From NCBI RefSeq assembly GCF_001953865.1, contig NZ_MQUQ01000005.1:647256-711255 (forward strand): a stretch of DNA of 64,000 nucleotides, read 5' to 3'. The notes below the pieces were generated by a model, which ran no database searches, had not been told where the DNA came from, and worked only from the letters and a program-made list of their open reading frames with translations. Source of the DNA: Amycolatopsis coloradensis. GTDB lineage: Bacteria; Actinomycetota; Actinomycetes; Mycobacteriales; Pseudonocardiaceae. A program made the position numbers and the translations under genes. Below are positions 54,967-63,032 of this stretch, one piece after another. How positions within the stretch are numbered: the first letter of the stretch is position 1; each line of letters begins with the position of its first letter.

Positions 54967-55770
54967 TCAGCCCGCCGGGATCTCCCCGATCTCCTCCGGC
55001 GGCGGCGCCTGGATGTCGGCTCGCGTGTCCCATTCGGTGTAGCGCGTGACGATCCGGGCCATCGCGGCGTCCGGGACGCCCGAAGCGGCGAGGACGGGGG
55101 CGAGGTCGAGGGTGATCCGCACCGGACGGTGCGCTTCGTCGAGCCAGATCTCCATGGGGATCTTCCCGAGCTTGCCGTTCAATTCGCCGAGGGCCTCCGC
55201 CGACAACCCGGCGGGCAGATCGCCGCCCAGCGCGGCCATGTCGACGTCCAGCCGGTAGTGCTCGGTGGACCCGCCGTCGAGTTCGGCGTGCCCGGATTCG
55301 GTGAGGGTGCCCGCCCGCCGGACCTGGTCGAGCGCGCGGCCGGGGTCGTTCTGCTTCGCCAGCTGGTCGATACTGCCGCCGAGGACCTGGGAGAACGGGT
55401 CGGCGCCGACTGTGCCGTTCTTGGAGACCTTGACCCAGGGTTTCCCGCTCGGGACGTCCTCACGTGCGCTCTCCGGGACCTTGGCGAAGACGACCTTGTC
55501 GACCAGCCGGAGTTCGAGTGGTTCGCCGAGGAAGTCCGTGGTCATGGCCAGCGCGGTACCCGCTCGCGCGACCCGCGCCTGCCCTTGGCTCTTCGAGCGC
55601 ATCGCCCCCGCCGTGACGTCGGTGGCGAACTTCGCGGCCTTGCCGTCGATGGCGGACGTGACCCCGTCGGCGAGCGCGCGGGCGTCGGCGAACGAGACGG
55701 TTTCGCCGTCACACGCGCCGAGCAGCGCGCCGAGTACGAGCACGACGGCGGGCAGGGCCGTTCTCCGCAT
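54967..55770 (-). CDS. LppX/LprG-like lipoprotein, paralog 1
   Basis: 267 residues with lipobox LLGAC (Cys20). The exported domain resembles LolA-like lipid-binding folds of the LppX/LprAFG family: KVVFAKVPESAREDVPSGKPWVKVSKN, then STEHYRLDVDMAALGGDLPAG and IPMEIWLDEAHRPVRITLDL. Such proteins carry lipids or glycolipids across the envelope. It is the last of four related genes on this strand (54967-57924) and is the most diverged, with a longer C-terminus and VTRYTEWDTRADIQAPPPEEIGEI. Confidence 0.8.
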   Translation of the reverse strand: MRRTALPAVVLVLGALLGACDGETVSFADARALADGVTSAIDGKAAKFATDVTAGAMRSKSQGQARVARAGTALAMTTDFLGEPLELRLVDKVVFAKVPESAREDVPSGKPWVKVSKNGTVGADPFSQVLGGSIDQLAKQNDPGRALDQVRRAGTLTESGHAELDGGSTEHYRLDVDMAALGGDLPAGLSAEALGELNGKLGKIPMEIWLDEAHRPVRITLDLAPVLAASGVPDAAMARIVTRYTEWDTRADIQAPPPEEIGEIPAG

Positions 55771-55841
55771 GAGGACCTGCTTTCAAAGGCGGGCGCTCAA
55801 GCGAAACACAACCGGGGACCTCGCCCCGATCGGGGGAGGGA

Positions 55842-56522
55842 TCAGCGGCTGTCGCCGACCGCCTCGGGCGGCGGCGCGATGATCACCACATCCGAGGCCC
55901 AGCTGTCGTACTTGACCGTGGCCTTGCCGACGGTGACCCGCACCGGGCGCTGTTCGGCGTCCAGCCACACCTCGGCCGGGGCACCACCGAGATCGAGGAC
56001 GTAGTGCGTGGCGGCCGTGCCGTTCACTTCGGTCTGTTCGGATTTGATGACCTTGCCGGACTCCGAGATCCGGTCGATCGTGCGTGTCGGATCCAGCGTC
56101 TCCACGACGTTCGTCATCAGCTCGCCGTTGGCCGCGGAGAGCGCGTCCTTGCCACCGGCGGTGATCTTGACCCATTCCTTGCCGGTCTGGAGTTCCTGGA
56201 CCTGCGCGTCGGACAGGTGGTAGTAGAGGACGCCGTCGGCGAAGATCAGGTCCCGTTTCTCACCGGCGATCTCGGCGACCATGGAGAACTTGCTGTTCGG
56301 CCCTTCGTAGAGCCCGGAACTGGTCACCACGACCTTGCGGCCGTCCTCGGCGGTGGTCTCCAGCGCGATCTTCGACGAGCGGGCCTTCTGCGTGCCCGCG
56401 GCGGCGGCCGAGGCCAGCTGCGCCGCGTCGCCGACCGGTGGCGCCGCCGGTTTCTCCGCGCCGGAACAGCCTCCCAGCAGCAGGAGCGCGGTACAGACGG
56501 CGGCGAATCCGGTGGCACGCAT
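55842..56522 (-). CDS. LppX/LprG-like lipoprotein, paralog 2
   Basis: 226 residues, lipobox LLGGC. Contains ARSSKIALETTAEDGRKVVVTSSGLYEGPNSKFSM, LIFADGVLYYHLSDAQ, and the shared end APAEVWLDAEQRPVRVTVGKATVKYDSWASDVVIIAPPPEAVGD. The repeated WLxAxQxPV and xxDW...APP motifs show it is a paralog of the genes on either side. A close relative of LppX-type lipid carriers by fold inference. Confidence 0.82.
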   Translation of the reverse strand: MRATGFAAVCTALLLLGGCSGAEKPAAPPVGDAAQLASAAAAGTQKARSSKIALETTAEDGRKVVVTSSGLYEGPNSKFSMVAEIAGEKRDLIFADGVLYYHLSDAQVQELQTGKEWVKITAGGKDALSAANGELMTNVVETLDPTRTIDRISESGKVIKSEQTEVNGTAATHYVLDLGGAPAEVWLDAEQRPVRVTVGKATVKYDSWASDVVIIAPPPEAVGDSR

Positions 56523-56613
56523 AGGACTCCCTCGGGTGAATGGTCTGTACCACCACCGTAGTGCCTGTCGCGTGAATTTCCACCGTCCGATTGTCGGGAG
56601 TGGTCTGGCCGCC

Positions 56614-57028
56614 CATCGGTTCGATGTAGTCGGCGACCTCGCCGTCGGGCGGCGGGGTGACGTCGACGGCCGTGCCCCAGTCGCTGTAGGTGCAGGTCGA
56701 CTTGGCTTCGCCGGTCTCGGGCGACCCCATCCCCTTCGCGAGCGAGGTCATGTCCATGGTCGTCTTCACCGGAAGCTGCTCGGCGTTGAGCCACAGCTCG
56801 GCCGGGACCCGCGGATCCTTGCCTTCGAGCCGCTTCGCCTCGATCTTCGAAGCGGGGCCGTCGTAGTACGCCAGCAAGGTGCCCGTGACCTTGGTGTCTC
56901 CGGCCACGGAGTTGATGGTCGTCTTGGAGGACTTGGTCTTCCTCGTCCCCTGCTTCACGGCCTGCCGCAGCCCGTGACCACGAGGGTCAGGGCCGCGGCC
57001 GCCGCGATCAGCTGAGCGGGCGACGCAT
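56614..57028 (-). pseudogene. Decayed LppX/LprG-like lipoprotein, paralog 3
   Basis: ATG 57028 begins MRRPL; a frameshift then moves into LIAAAAALTLVVTGC, a lipoprotein signal, and another shift leads to TRKTKSSKTTINSVAGDTKVTGTLLAYYDG. About 100 residues of the lipid-binding domain are missing before EAKRLEGKDPRVPAELWLNAEQLPV and YSDWGTAVDVTPPPDGEVADYIE. It keeps the family's start and end but not its middle. Its ATG shares an A with the stop of paralog 4, so it was once translationally coupled. The end is approximate. Confidence 0.8.
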
Positions 57029-57924
57029 CAGCGGCCGCCGGCCTTCTTCATGATCTCCGCCATCTCGCCGACCTGGTCCGCGGGCGGTGCGGTGATGTCC
57101 ACCGGGACACCCCAGTCGGTGTACTTGACCGTGGTCTTGGCGACACCGTCACCGGGGGCGCCCATGGCCTTCACGAACGCGGTCTGGTCCGAGACGACCT
57201 GCACCGGCAGCTGGTCGGCGTTGAGCCACAGCTCGGTGAGGATGGTGACGTTCTTGCCCGCGAGCTTCGCCTTGAGCTGGTTCAGGGTCTCGGCGGGCAG
57301 CGGGATGCCGATCTCACCCATGATGAGGGCGATGGCCTTCTCGGCCTCGATCTCGATGACGTAGTGGTTGGTCTGCTCACCGTTCAGCTCGACCTGGTCC
57401 GACTTCGTGATCTTGCCGGCCTTCGAGATCTGTTCGAGGACGCGAGACGGGTCGCTGTCCTTGACGGCCTTCGACATCATCTTGCCGATCAGCTGCGAGA
57501 TCGGGTCCTGGCCGTCGGCCGCGATCTTCACGTACGACTTGTCGGTCTTCAGCTCGGCCTTGTCGGCCGCGTCGAGCTTGAAGAACAGCGCGTTGTCGAC
57601 GAACAGCATGTCGAGCTTCTTGCCGTCGCTGTCCATGATCAGCGAGAGCTTGCTGTTCTCGCCGTCGTACACGCCCTGCCCGGACGCCGTGTTCTTCTGG
57701 TCGCCCGCGACGGTCTCCGTCGTCACCTTGGACGACTTGGCCTTCTTGGTGCTCTCCTTGGTCAGCGCCGAGAGCTGGATCGGGTCGCCGAGCGGCGACG
57801 AAAGCGAGCTCTTCGCTTCGGAAGGAGCAGGTGCGGCCGTGCCCGGCTGCTTCTCGCCACCGCAGGCGGACAGCGCCAGGACGGCGGCCGTGGTGATGGC
57901 GGCGAGCATGGTTACGCGCTTCAA
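57028..57924 (-). CDS. LppX/LprG-like lipoprotein, paralog 4
   Basis: 298 residues, the longest of the group. Lipobox LALSAC (Cys21). KAKSSKVTTETVAGDQKNTASGQGVYDGENSKLSL, DMLFVDNALFFKLDAADKAEL, and the end ILTELWLNADQLPVQVVSDQ and YTDWGVPVDITAPPADQVGEM. It is the first gene of the lipoprotein run on the minus strand, separated by 60 bp from rsgA. Probably an envelope lipid carrier. Confidence 0.84.
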   Translation of the reverse strand: MKRVTMLAAITTAAVLALSACGGEKQPGTAAPAPSEAKSSLSSPLGDPIQLSALTKESTKKAKSSKVTTETVAGDQKNTASGQGVYDGENSKLSLIMDSDGKKLDMLFVDNALFFKLDAADKAELKTDKSYVKIAADGQDPISQLIGKMMSKAVKDSDPSRVLEQISKAGKITKSDQVELNGEQTNHYVIEIEAEKAIALIMGEIGIPLPAETLNQLKAKLAGKNVTILTELWLNADQLPVQVVSDQTAFVKAMGAPGDGVAKTTVKYTDWGVPVDITAPPADQVGEMAEIMKKAGGR

Positions 57925-57984
57925 GGGGACCCCTCAGAGAAGTTGATCTAATCCGAACGGGTTATCGCGCGCGGGCGAAATTAG

Positions 57985-58995
57985 TTACCGATCGTCGTCA
58001 TGTCCAGCTCGGGACCCCAAAAGGCGGCGTAAAGAGCCCAATCGTTCCGGACTTGCATGACCCTCGGTGACCACGTCGTCGAGCGCGCAGTCCGGATCCG
58101 AGGGCGGTCCGAGGTGCCCGCAGGCCGAGGGACACTCCTCGGCGGCCGCGGCGAACTCCTCGAACGCGAGCACGATGTCGTCGGCGGTCACGTGCGCCAG
58201 CCCGAACGAGCGGATGCCGGGGGTGTCGACCACCCAGCCACCGCCGGGCAGCGGGAGCGCGACCGCCGCGACCGACGTGTGCCTGCCCTTGCCGACCGCG
58301 CTGACCACGCCCGTCGCCAGTCCGGCGTCCGGCACCAGCCGGTTGACCAAAGTGGACTTCCCGACCCCGGAATGTCCGACCAGCGCGGTGACCCGGTCCT
58401 TGAGCCGCCCGGCCAGTTCGTCCGGATGCTCGTCGTGCCGGGTGACCACGGCGGGGATGTCGAGCCCCGCGTAGCCGGCGAGGAGTTCGTCCGGGCTCGC
58501 GAGGTCGGCCTTCGTCAGGCACAGGACCGGTTCGAGACCACCCGCGTAGCAGGCGACGAGGCAGCGGTCGATGAACCCGGTACGCGGCGGGGGATCGGCG
58601 AGCGCGGTCACGATCAGCAGCTGTTCGGCGTTGGCGACGACCACCCGTTCGTAGGGATCGGTGTCGTCCGCGGTCCGGCGGAGCACGCTGGACCGCTCAT
58701 CCACCCGGATGATCCGGGCGAGGGTGTCCGGTTTGCCGCTCACGTCGCCGACGATGCCGACGGTGTCCCCGACGACGACCGAGACCCGGCCCATCTCCCT
58801 GGCCCGCATCGCGGTGACGACGCGCTCCGGATCGCCGTCGATCGCGCAGGTCCAGCGGCCGCGGTCCTTCCCGACGACCATCGCGGTGGAGGCGTCCGCG
58901 TGCTCGGGGCGGCGTTTGCTGCGCGGTCTGGTGCCCTTGCCGGGACGGATCCGCACGTCGGATTCGTCCAGCCTGCGCCAGTCCTTGCCCGTCAA
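57985..58995 (-). CDS. rsgA: Ribosome small subunit-dependent GTPase RsgA
   Basis: 336 residues from TTG 58995, preceded by AGGAGG. Circularly permuted GTPase: G4 LTKADL precedes G1 GHSGVGKST and G3 DTPGIRSFGL; the N-terminal OB domain contains DTVGIVGDVSGKPDTLARI and the C-terminal zinc domain has CPSACGHLGPPSDPDC. It proofreads 30S maturation. An in-frame ATG at 59049 overlaps the SRAP promoter region and adds residues without similarity. Faces the SRAP gene. Confidence 0.93.
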   Translation of the reverse strand: MTGKDWRRLDESDVRIRPGKGTRPRSKRRPEHADASTAMVVGKDRGRWTCAIDGDPERVVTAMRAREMGRVSVVVGDTVGIVGDVSGKPDTLARIIRVDERSSVLRRTADDTDPYERVVVANAEQLLIVTALADPPPRTGFIDRCLVACYAGGLEPVLCLTKADLASPDELLAGYAGLDIPAVVTRHDEHPDELAGRLKDRVTALVGHSGVGKSTLVNRLVPDAGLATGVVSAVGKGRHTSVAAVALPLPGGGWVVDTPGIRSFGLAHVTADDIVLAFEEFAAAAEECPSACGHLGPPSDPDCALDDVVTEGHASPERLGSLRRLLGSRAGHDDDR

Positions 58996-59039
58996 ACCGC
59001 CTCCTGCTCTTCGAACACCGCGGAAGAATGATCCCATGC

Positions 59040-59062
59040 CGCTCGCCATCGACTGGCGAGCG
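59040..59062. promoter_or_regulatory. Inverted repeat in the rsgA-SRAP divergent promoter
   Basis: Perfect CGCTCGCCA (59040-59048) and TGGCGAGCG (59054-59062) with 5 bp between, 35 bp before the SRAP start. Looks like an operator; no known actinobacterial SOS or zinc-repressor box matches it. Confidence 0.5.
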
Positions 59063-59096
59063 TGTAACGATGACTTTTCGAAGAGGAGGTTTTCGC

Positions 59097-59855
59097 ATGT
59101 GCGGGCGTTATGCCGCGACCAAGGACCCCGCCGCGCTGATCGACGAATTCGCCGCGGTCGACCTGACCGAAGGCCGGATCCGGGCCGATCACAACGTGGC
59201 GCCGACCAAGGACGTCGCGACCGTGGTGCAGCGCCACCCGCGGGACGCCGACGGCGTGGTGCTCGAAGACGAACCGCCCGTCCGTTCGCTGCGGATGATG
59301 CGCTGGGGCCTGGTCCCGTTCTGGGCCAAGGATCCCGGAGTGGGCTCGAAGATGATCAACACCCGCGCCGAGACGGCCAAGGAGAAGCCGTCCTTCAAGA
59401 AGGCGGTCTCCTCGCGGCGGTGCCTGGTCCCCGCCGACGGCTGGTACGAGTGGCGGCGCGACGGCAAGGAAAAGCAGCCCTTCTTCATGACCGGCCCCGG
59501 CGACGGGTCGCTCGCGTTCGCCGGGATCTGGGAGACCTGGCGGCCGAAGGACGACAAGGACGCCGACCCGCTGATCACCTTCTCCGTGATCACCACGGAC
59601 TCGGTCGGCAGGCTCACCGACATCCACCACCGCATGCCGCTGCTGATGCCGCGGGAGAAGTGGGACACCTGGCTCGACCCCGACCTGCCCGACGTCAGCG
59701 AACTGCTCCTCCCGCCCGCCGAGGACCTGGTCGACACGATCGAGCTGCGGCCGGTGTCCAGCCTGGTCAACAACGTCCGCAACAACGGCCCGGAGCTGCT
59801 TGACCGGGTCGAACCGGCCACGGAGAGCGCGCTCTTCGACCTGCCGAGCTCATGA
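59097..59855 (+). CDS. SRAP/HMCES-family DNA-protein crosslink repair protein (YedK type)
   Basis: 252 residues from ATG 59097 with GGAGG at 59085. The N-terminus MCGRY exposes Cys2 after Met removal; it forms a stable crosslink to abasic sites in single-stranded DNA and protects them. The catalytic partners are visible: FSVITTDSVGRLTDIHHRMPLLM carries the His of HRMP, and NTRAET and ADGWYEWRR line the DNA site. Translationally overlaps the downstream hydrolase. Confidence 0.92.
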   Translation: MCGRYAATKDPAALIDEFAAVDLTEGRIRADHNVAPTKDVATVVQRHPRDADGVVLEDEPPVRSLRMMRWGLVPFWAKDPGVGSKMINTRAETAKEKPSFKKAVSSRRCLVPADGWYEWRRDGKEKQPFFMTGPGDGSLAFAGIWETWRPKDDKDADPLITFSVITTDSVGRLTDIHHRMPLLMPREKWDTWLDPDLPDVSELLLPPAEDLVDTIELRPVSSLVNNVRNNGPELLDRVEPATESALFDLPSS

Positions 59856-60460
59856 CGAAGCTGGAGATCGACACCGCCTACGGCCCCGCGCGGGCCGAGC
59901 TGCACTGCGCCGAGGAGGGCGTCGCGGTGCTGATGCTCGGCCACGGCGCGGGCGGCGGGATCGGCGCGAAGGACCTGGTCGCGGTCACGCGGGCGGCGCA
60001 GGCGGCAGGCGTGCACGTCGCGCTCGTCGAACAGCCGTACCGGGTGGCGGGCCGCCGCGCTCCCGCTCCCGCCACGCAACTCGACACCGCCTGGCTCACC
60101 GTCGCCGACGAGATCTCCGAGCGCTTCGACGATCTCCCGATCGTGTTCGGCGGCCGGTCTTCCGGGGCCCGCGTCGCCTGCCGGACCGCCGCGGCGGGGC
60201 AGGCGGTGGCGGTGCTCTGCCTGGCCTTTCCCGAGCATCCGCCGGGGAAGCCGGAGAAGACCCGGCAGGGTGAACTGGACGCCGTCGAGGTCCCGACCCT
60301 GGTCGTCCAGGGCGAACGTGACCCGTTCGGCCTGCCCAAGGCGGGGCCGCATCACGAGATCGTGGTGCTCAAGGGTGACCATAACCTCAGCGCCGACCTC
60401 GACGGCGTGTCACGCGCGGCCGCCGAGTGGCTCGAGCGCGTGCTGCGGCCGCTTGCCTGA
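59852..60460 (+). CDS. Alpha/beta-hydrolase (KANL3/Tex30-like)
   Basis: 202 residues starting at an ATG that overlaps the SRAP stop (ATGA). VLMLGHGAGGGIGAKDL is the oxyanion-side strand; FGGRSSGARVA gives the nucleophile elbow GRSSG with Ser; VQGERDPFGLP places Asp, and GDHNLS the catalytic His. A small esterase or thioesterase with no lid. Substrate unknown. Confidence 0.85.
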   Translation: MTKLEIDTAYGPARAELHCAEEGVAVLMLGHGAGGGIGAKDLVAVTRAAQAAGVHVALVEQPYRVAGRRAPAPATQLDTAWLTVADEISERFDDLPIVFGGRSSGARVACRTAAAGQAVAVLCLAFPEHPPGKPEKTRQGELDAVEVPTLVVQGERDPFGLPKAGPHHEIVVLKGDHNLSADLDGVSRAAAEWLERVLRPLA

Positions 60461-60973
60461 AAGCCGTCGCCGGGCGTAGTGCACGGTGACCGCGGCCAGC
60501 AGCGGGCCCCAGAGCAGCAGCGGGGCGTAACAGGCGGCCATGACTGCGCCGTAGACCGGCGAGTCCTCCCAGCTCCCCTGAGCCATCGAAGAACCGGCCT
60601 CCGCCCAGCCGAACAGTCCCTGGACACCGAGCGCGGTCAGTGCGACCGCGCCCGCGGCCGCCGGGACGATCGCCGCGAGTGGCGGGATCGGACGGCCACG
60701 CAGGCCCGGGATCCAGCGCGGCCACACCTCACCCCACGGCCGGACGAGCCCGAGGGTGAGGAACGCGAGGGCTTCGGCGAGGAGACTCAGGCCGAAGACG
60801 TAGGCCGTGCCCCAGCCGGGGATGCCGAAGTCCTCCAGTCCTCGCGCGGTGAACCCGACCGGGAGGCCGAGCCCCATCGCGATCCGCCACAGCCCGGAGG
60901 GCAGGGTCACCAGCAGTGTCGCGTGGGCGGCGAGGTTCGCCCATCTCGGGACGTCGGGCACGGTCTTGGTCAT
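60410..60973 (-). CDS. Small hypothetical membrane protein
   Basis: 187 residues with about four hydrophobic segments, for example WANLAAHATLLVTLPSGLWRIAM, AYVFGLSLLAEALAFLTLGLV and LAAIVPAAAGAVALTALGVQGLF, plus a last one near GAVMAACYAPLLLWGPLLAA. No family recognised. Its 3' end overlaps the hydrolase on the other strand by 51 bp, which is unusual but permissible. Confidence 0.65.
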   Translation of the reverse strand: MTKTVPDVPRWANLAAHATLLVTLPSGLWRIAMGLGLPVGFTARGLEDFGIPGWGTAYVFGLSLLAEALAFLTLGLVRPWGEVWPRWIPGLRGRPIPPLAAIVPAAAGAVALTALGVQGLFGWAEAGSSMAQGSWEDSPVYGAVMAACYAPLLLWGPLLAAVTVHYARRRLSGKRPQHALEPLGGRA

Positions 60974-61094
60974 TTCGCTGGCTCCCCAGGAGTCGTCGTT
61001 CGCTTACCGACGACGATTCCTCGGACGGGGCCCGTGATCTTCCCGCTCCGGACCGACCACCCTCCCTCGTGAGGGTGAACCCCCACCGCCGCAA

Positions 61095-61148
61095 TTCGTC
61101 CTCTGGTTGCGGTAGTTGCACGCGCAAGGACCGCAACCAGAGGACGAA
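61095..61148. terminator. CGTCCTCTGGTTGCGG-family palindrome, copy 4
   Basis: Arms TTCGTCCTCTGGTTGCGG / CCGCAACCAGAGGACGAA, outer 19 bp perfect. Compared with copy 3, the A of CTCTAG is G on one side and the matching T is C on the other, a compensatory change that keeps pairing. It lies 11 bp downstream of the ybaK stop on the minus strand. Confidence 0.78.
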
Positions 61149-61158
61149 ACGCGGGAGA

Positions 61159-61635
61159 TCAGCCGGCGATGGGGGCGACGACGGCATTGGTGAGCCGCAC
61201 CAGGTCGCCCGGCGCGAGTTCGACTTCCAGGCCGCGGCGCCCGGCCGAGCAGTGCACGGTCTCGAACTTCTCCGCCGACGCGTCGATCACCACCGGGAGA
61301 CGGCTCCGGTGCCCGAGCGGCGAGATCCCCCCGAGCACGTACCCCGTCGCGCGCTGCGCGGCCGCGGGGTCGGCCATCTTCGCCTTCTTCCCGCCCGCGG
61401 CGGCGGCCAGCGCCTTCAGGTCCAGCTGGCCGGTGACCGGCACCACGCCGACGGTCAGTTTCCCGTCGACCTCGGCGACGAGAGTTTTGAACACCCGCGC
61501 GGGCTCGAGTCCGAGCGCTTCGACGGCTTCGAGGCCGTACGATTCCGCCCGCGGATCGTGGTCGTAGGCGTGCAGAACGTGCGGCACCTTCCGCTTCGCC
61601 AGCAGCGCCGTCGCCGGGGTTCCCTTGCCTGCCAT
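61159..61635 (-). CDS. ybaK: Cys-tRNA(Pro)/Cys-tRNA(Cys) deacylase YbaK
   Basis: 158 residues of the YbaK/ProX editing family: [46 protein letters not shown], and the substrate loop [21 protein letters not shown]. It removes misacylated cysteine from prolyl-tRNA. Divergent from sigR, with a 24-bp gap before the SigR promoter. Confidence 0.9.
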   Translation of the reverse strand: MAGKGTPATALLAKRKVPHVLHAYDHDPRAESYGLEAVEALGLEPARVFKTLVAEVDGKLTVGVVPVTGQLDLKALAAAAGGKKAKMADPAAAQRATGYVLGGISPLGHRSRLPVVIDASAEKFETVHCSAGRRGLEVELAPGDLVRLTNAVVAPIAG

Positions 61636-61658
61636 GGGCGGAGTCTACGAGCGCGCCG

Positions 61659-61684
61659 GGAATGCCCGGCCGGGCGCCGCTGTT
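61659..61684 (+). promoter_or_regulatory. SigR-type promoter of sigR
   Basis: GGAAT at 61659-61663, exactly 18 bp, then GTT at 61682-61684, the full SigR consensus. Start of transcription should fall near 61692, almost at an in-frame GTG (61694). So the gene is autoregulated, as in Streptomyces where SigR acts on its own p2 promoter. Confidence 0.8.
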
Positions 61685-61825
61685 GACCCGGATGTGTCCA
61701 CCACACTCGAAGCTCCCCGAATCCTGATCCCGCGCACGCCGGGCGGCCAGGTGATCCGTCCGCGCGTAAACTCGACGTCGTCTCATGCGCACAAGCGCAT
61801 CGACGCCGATCGAGAAGGGAACGGT

Positions 61826-62464
61826 TTGCCGAGCACGCAGAATCCCGCGCCGGACACGGGCACGGACGCCGAAGAGGCGGCCGCGCGGGCCGAGCGCTTC
61901 GAGCGGGACGCGATGCCCCTGCTCGACCAGCTGTACTCGGCCGCCATGCGGATGACCCGGAATCCCGCCGACGCCGAGGATCTCGTCCAGGAGACGTATC
62001 TGAAGGCGTACGCGGCCTTCGCGTCCTTCAAGGCGGGTACGAACCTCAAGGCGTGGATGTACCGCATCCTCACGAACACCTACATCAACGGCTATCGCAA
62101 GCGTCAGCGCCAGCCGGTGCAGCAGCCCACCGAGGAGATCACCGACTGGCAGATCGCCAAGGCGGAGAGTCACACCTCCAGCGGGCTGCGCTCGGCCGAG
62201 GTCGAGGCGATGGACAACCTGCCCGACGCCGACGTCAAGGAAGCGCTGCAGAAGCTGCCGGAAGAGTTCCGTCTCGCGGTCTACCTCGCCGATGTCGAAG
62301 GTTTCGCGTACAAGGAGATCGCCGAGATCATGGAAACGCCCATCGGCACCGTGATGTCCCGGCTGCACCGCGGTCGCGCCCAGCTCCGTGACCTGCTCGC
62401 CGACGTCGCCCGTGAGCGGGGCTTCATCCGCGCGGAAAAACAGCAGGAGGTGGCGGGGCGATGA
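61826..62464 (+). CDS. sigR: ECF sigma factor SigR/SigH, disulfide-stress type
   Basis: 212 residues from TTG 61826 with AAGGGA at 61815. Region 2 has [28 protein letters not shown] and the promoter-melting helix with [19 protein letters not shown]; region 4 has [30 protein letters not shown]. This matches SigR of Streptomyces and SigH of mycobacteria. The open frame continues upstream to at least 61694 without stops, so a longer isoform, as known for Streptomyces SigR', may exist. It is followed at ATGA by its anti-sigma factor. Confidence 0.94.
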   Translation: MPSTQNPAPDTGTDAEEAAARAERFERDAMPLLDQLYSAAMRMTRNPADAEDLVQETYLKAYAAFASFKAGTNLKAWMYRILTNTYINGYRKRQRQPVQQPTEEITDWQIAKAESHTSSGLRSAEVEAMDNLPDADVKEALQKLPEEFRLAVYLADVEGFAYKEIAEIMETPIGTVMSRLHRGRAQLRDLLADVARERGFIRAEKQQEVAGR

Positions 62465-62784
62465 CCGACGACTACTGCAGCGGCGCGGACGACAAGGTCA
62501 AATGCGAGGAAGCGCTCGCCGACATCTACCTGCTCTTGGACAGGGAATGCAGCGCGGAACGCGACGCGGCCCTGCGCAAGCACATCGAGGACTGCCCGCC
62601 ATGCCTCGAGGAATACGGCATCGACGAGCACATCAAGCAGCTGCTCGCCCGCAAATGCGGTGGCGATCACGCGCCGGACGACCTCAAGTCCCGGCTGCGG
62701 GCCTCGATCCGCCAGACCGTGCAGACCAAGGGCGCGATCACCATCGAGCGCACCGAGGTCAAGATCGAGCAGACCTTCGAATAA
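62461..62784 (+). CDS. rsrA: Zinc-containing anti-sigma factor RsrA/RshA
   Basis: 107 residues. ZAS-domain ligands Cys15, His41, Cys45 and Cys48 (HIEDCPPC) align with Streptomyces RsrA Cys11, His37, Cys41 and Cys44. Under oxidative stress the cysteines form a disulfide, zinc is lost and SigR is released. A C-terminal helical extension follows. Translationally coupled to sigR by a 4-bp overlap. Confidence 0.94.
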   Translation: MTDDYCSGADDKVKCEEALADIYLLLDRECSAERDAALRKHIEDCPPCLEEYGIDEHIKQLLARKCGGDHAPDDLKSRLRASIRQTVQTKGAITIERTEVKIEQTFE

Positions 62785-62794
62785 CCCGGCTCGA

Positions 62795-62840
62795 ACACAC
62801 GGAGGCCCCCGTACCGATCGGTACGGGGGCCTCCGTGTGT
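62795..62840. terminator. 46-bp perfect palindrome between rsrA and bL37
   Basis: Perfect 23-bp arms meeting at GATC, with the core GGAGGCCCCCGTACCGATC. It lies 10 bp after the rsrA stop and 11 bp after the stop of the convergent bL37 gene. Probably a bidirectional terminator, and related to the GGAGGCCCC group of palindromes. Confidence 0.8.
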
Positions 62841-62851
62841 CTGATCGATGA

Positions 62852-62926
62852 TCAGGAGTTGGGCTTCTTGCCGTGGTTCGCGCCGTTCTTCTTACGGTCG
62901 CGACGCTTGCGGGCGCGCTTCGACAT
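62852..62926 (-). CDS. 50S ribosomal protein bL37
   Basis: A 24-residue basic protein: MSKRARKRRDRKKNGANHGKK, then PNS. This sequence is the actinobacterial bL37 (mycobacterial counterpart MSKRGRKR...NHGKRPNA), found on the large subunit. GGAGTGAAAC lies just before the ATG at 62926. It is far shorter than normal gene-finding limits and is usually missed. Sits beside sigR-rsrA. Confidence 0.9.
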   Translation of the reverse strand: MSKRARKRRDRKKNGANHGKKPNS

Positions 62927-63032
62927 GTTTCACTCCTTGTCCAGGTGGCCCTCGCGGGGTGATACGACACCGCTGGGCCAGGGTCAACCTCTCCAGTGTG
63001 TCATGCGGCCCTCACCCTGCTTGGATGGGGAC

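Noticed and set aside
61625..61825. Upstream extension of sigR from the first ATG as the main start
   Set aside because: The TTG at 61826 has a proper ribosome site and matches the usual SigR length; a longer form remains possible only from the GTG at 61694.
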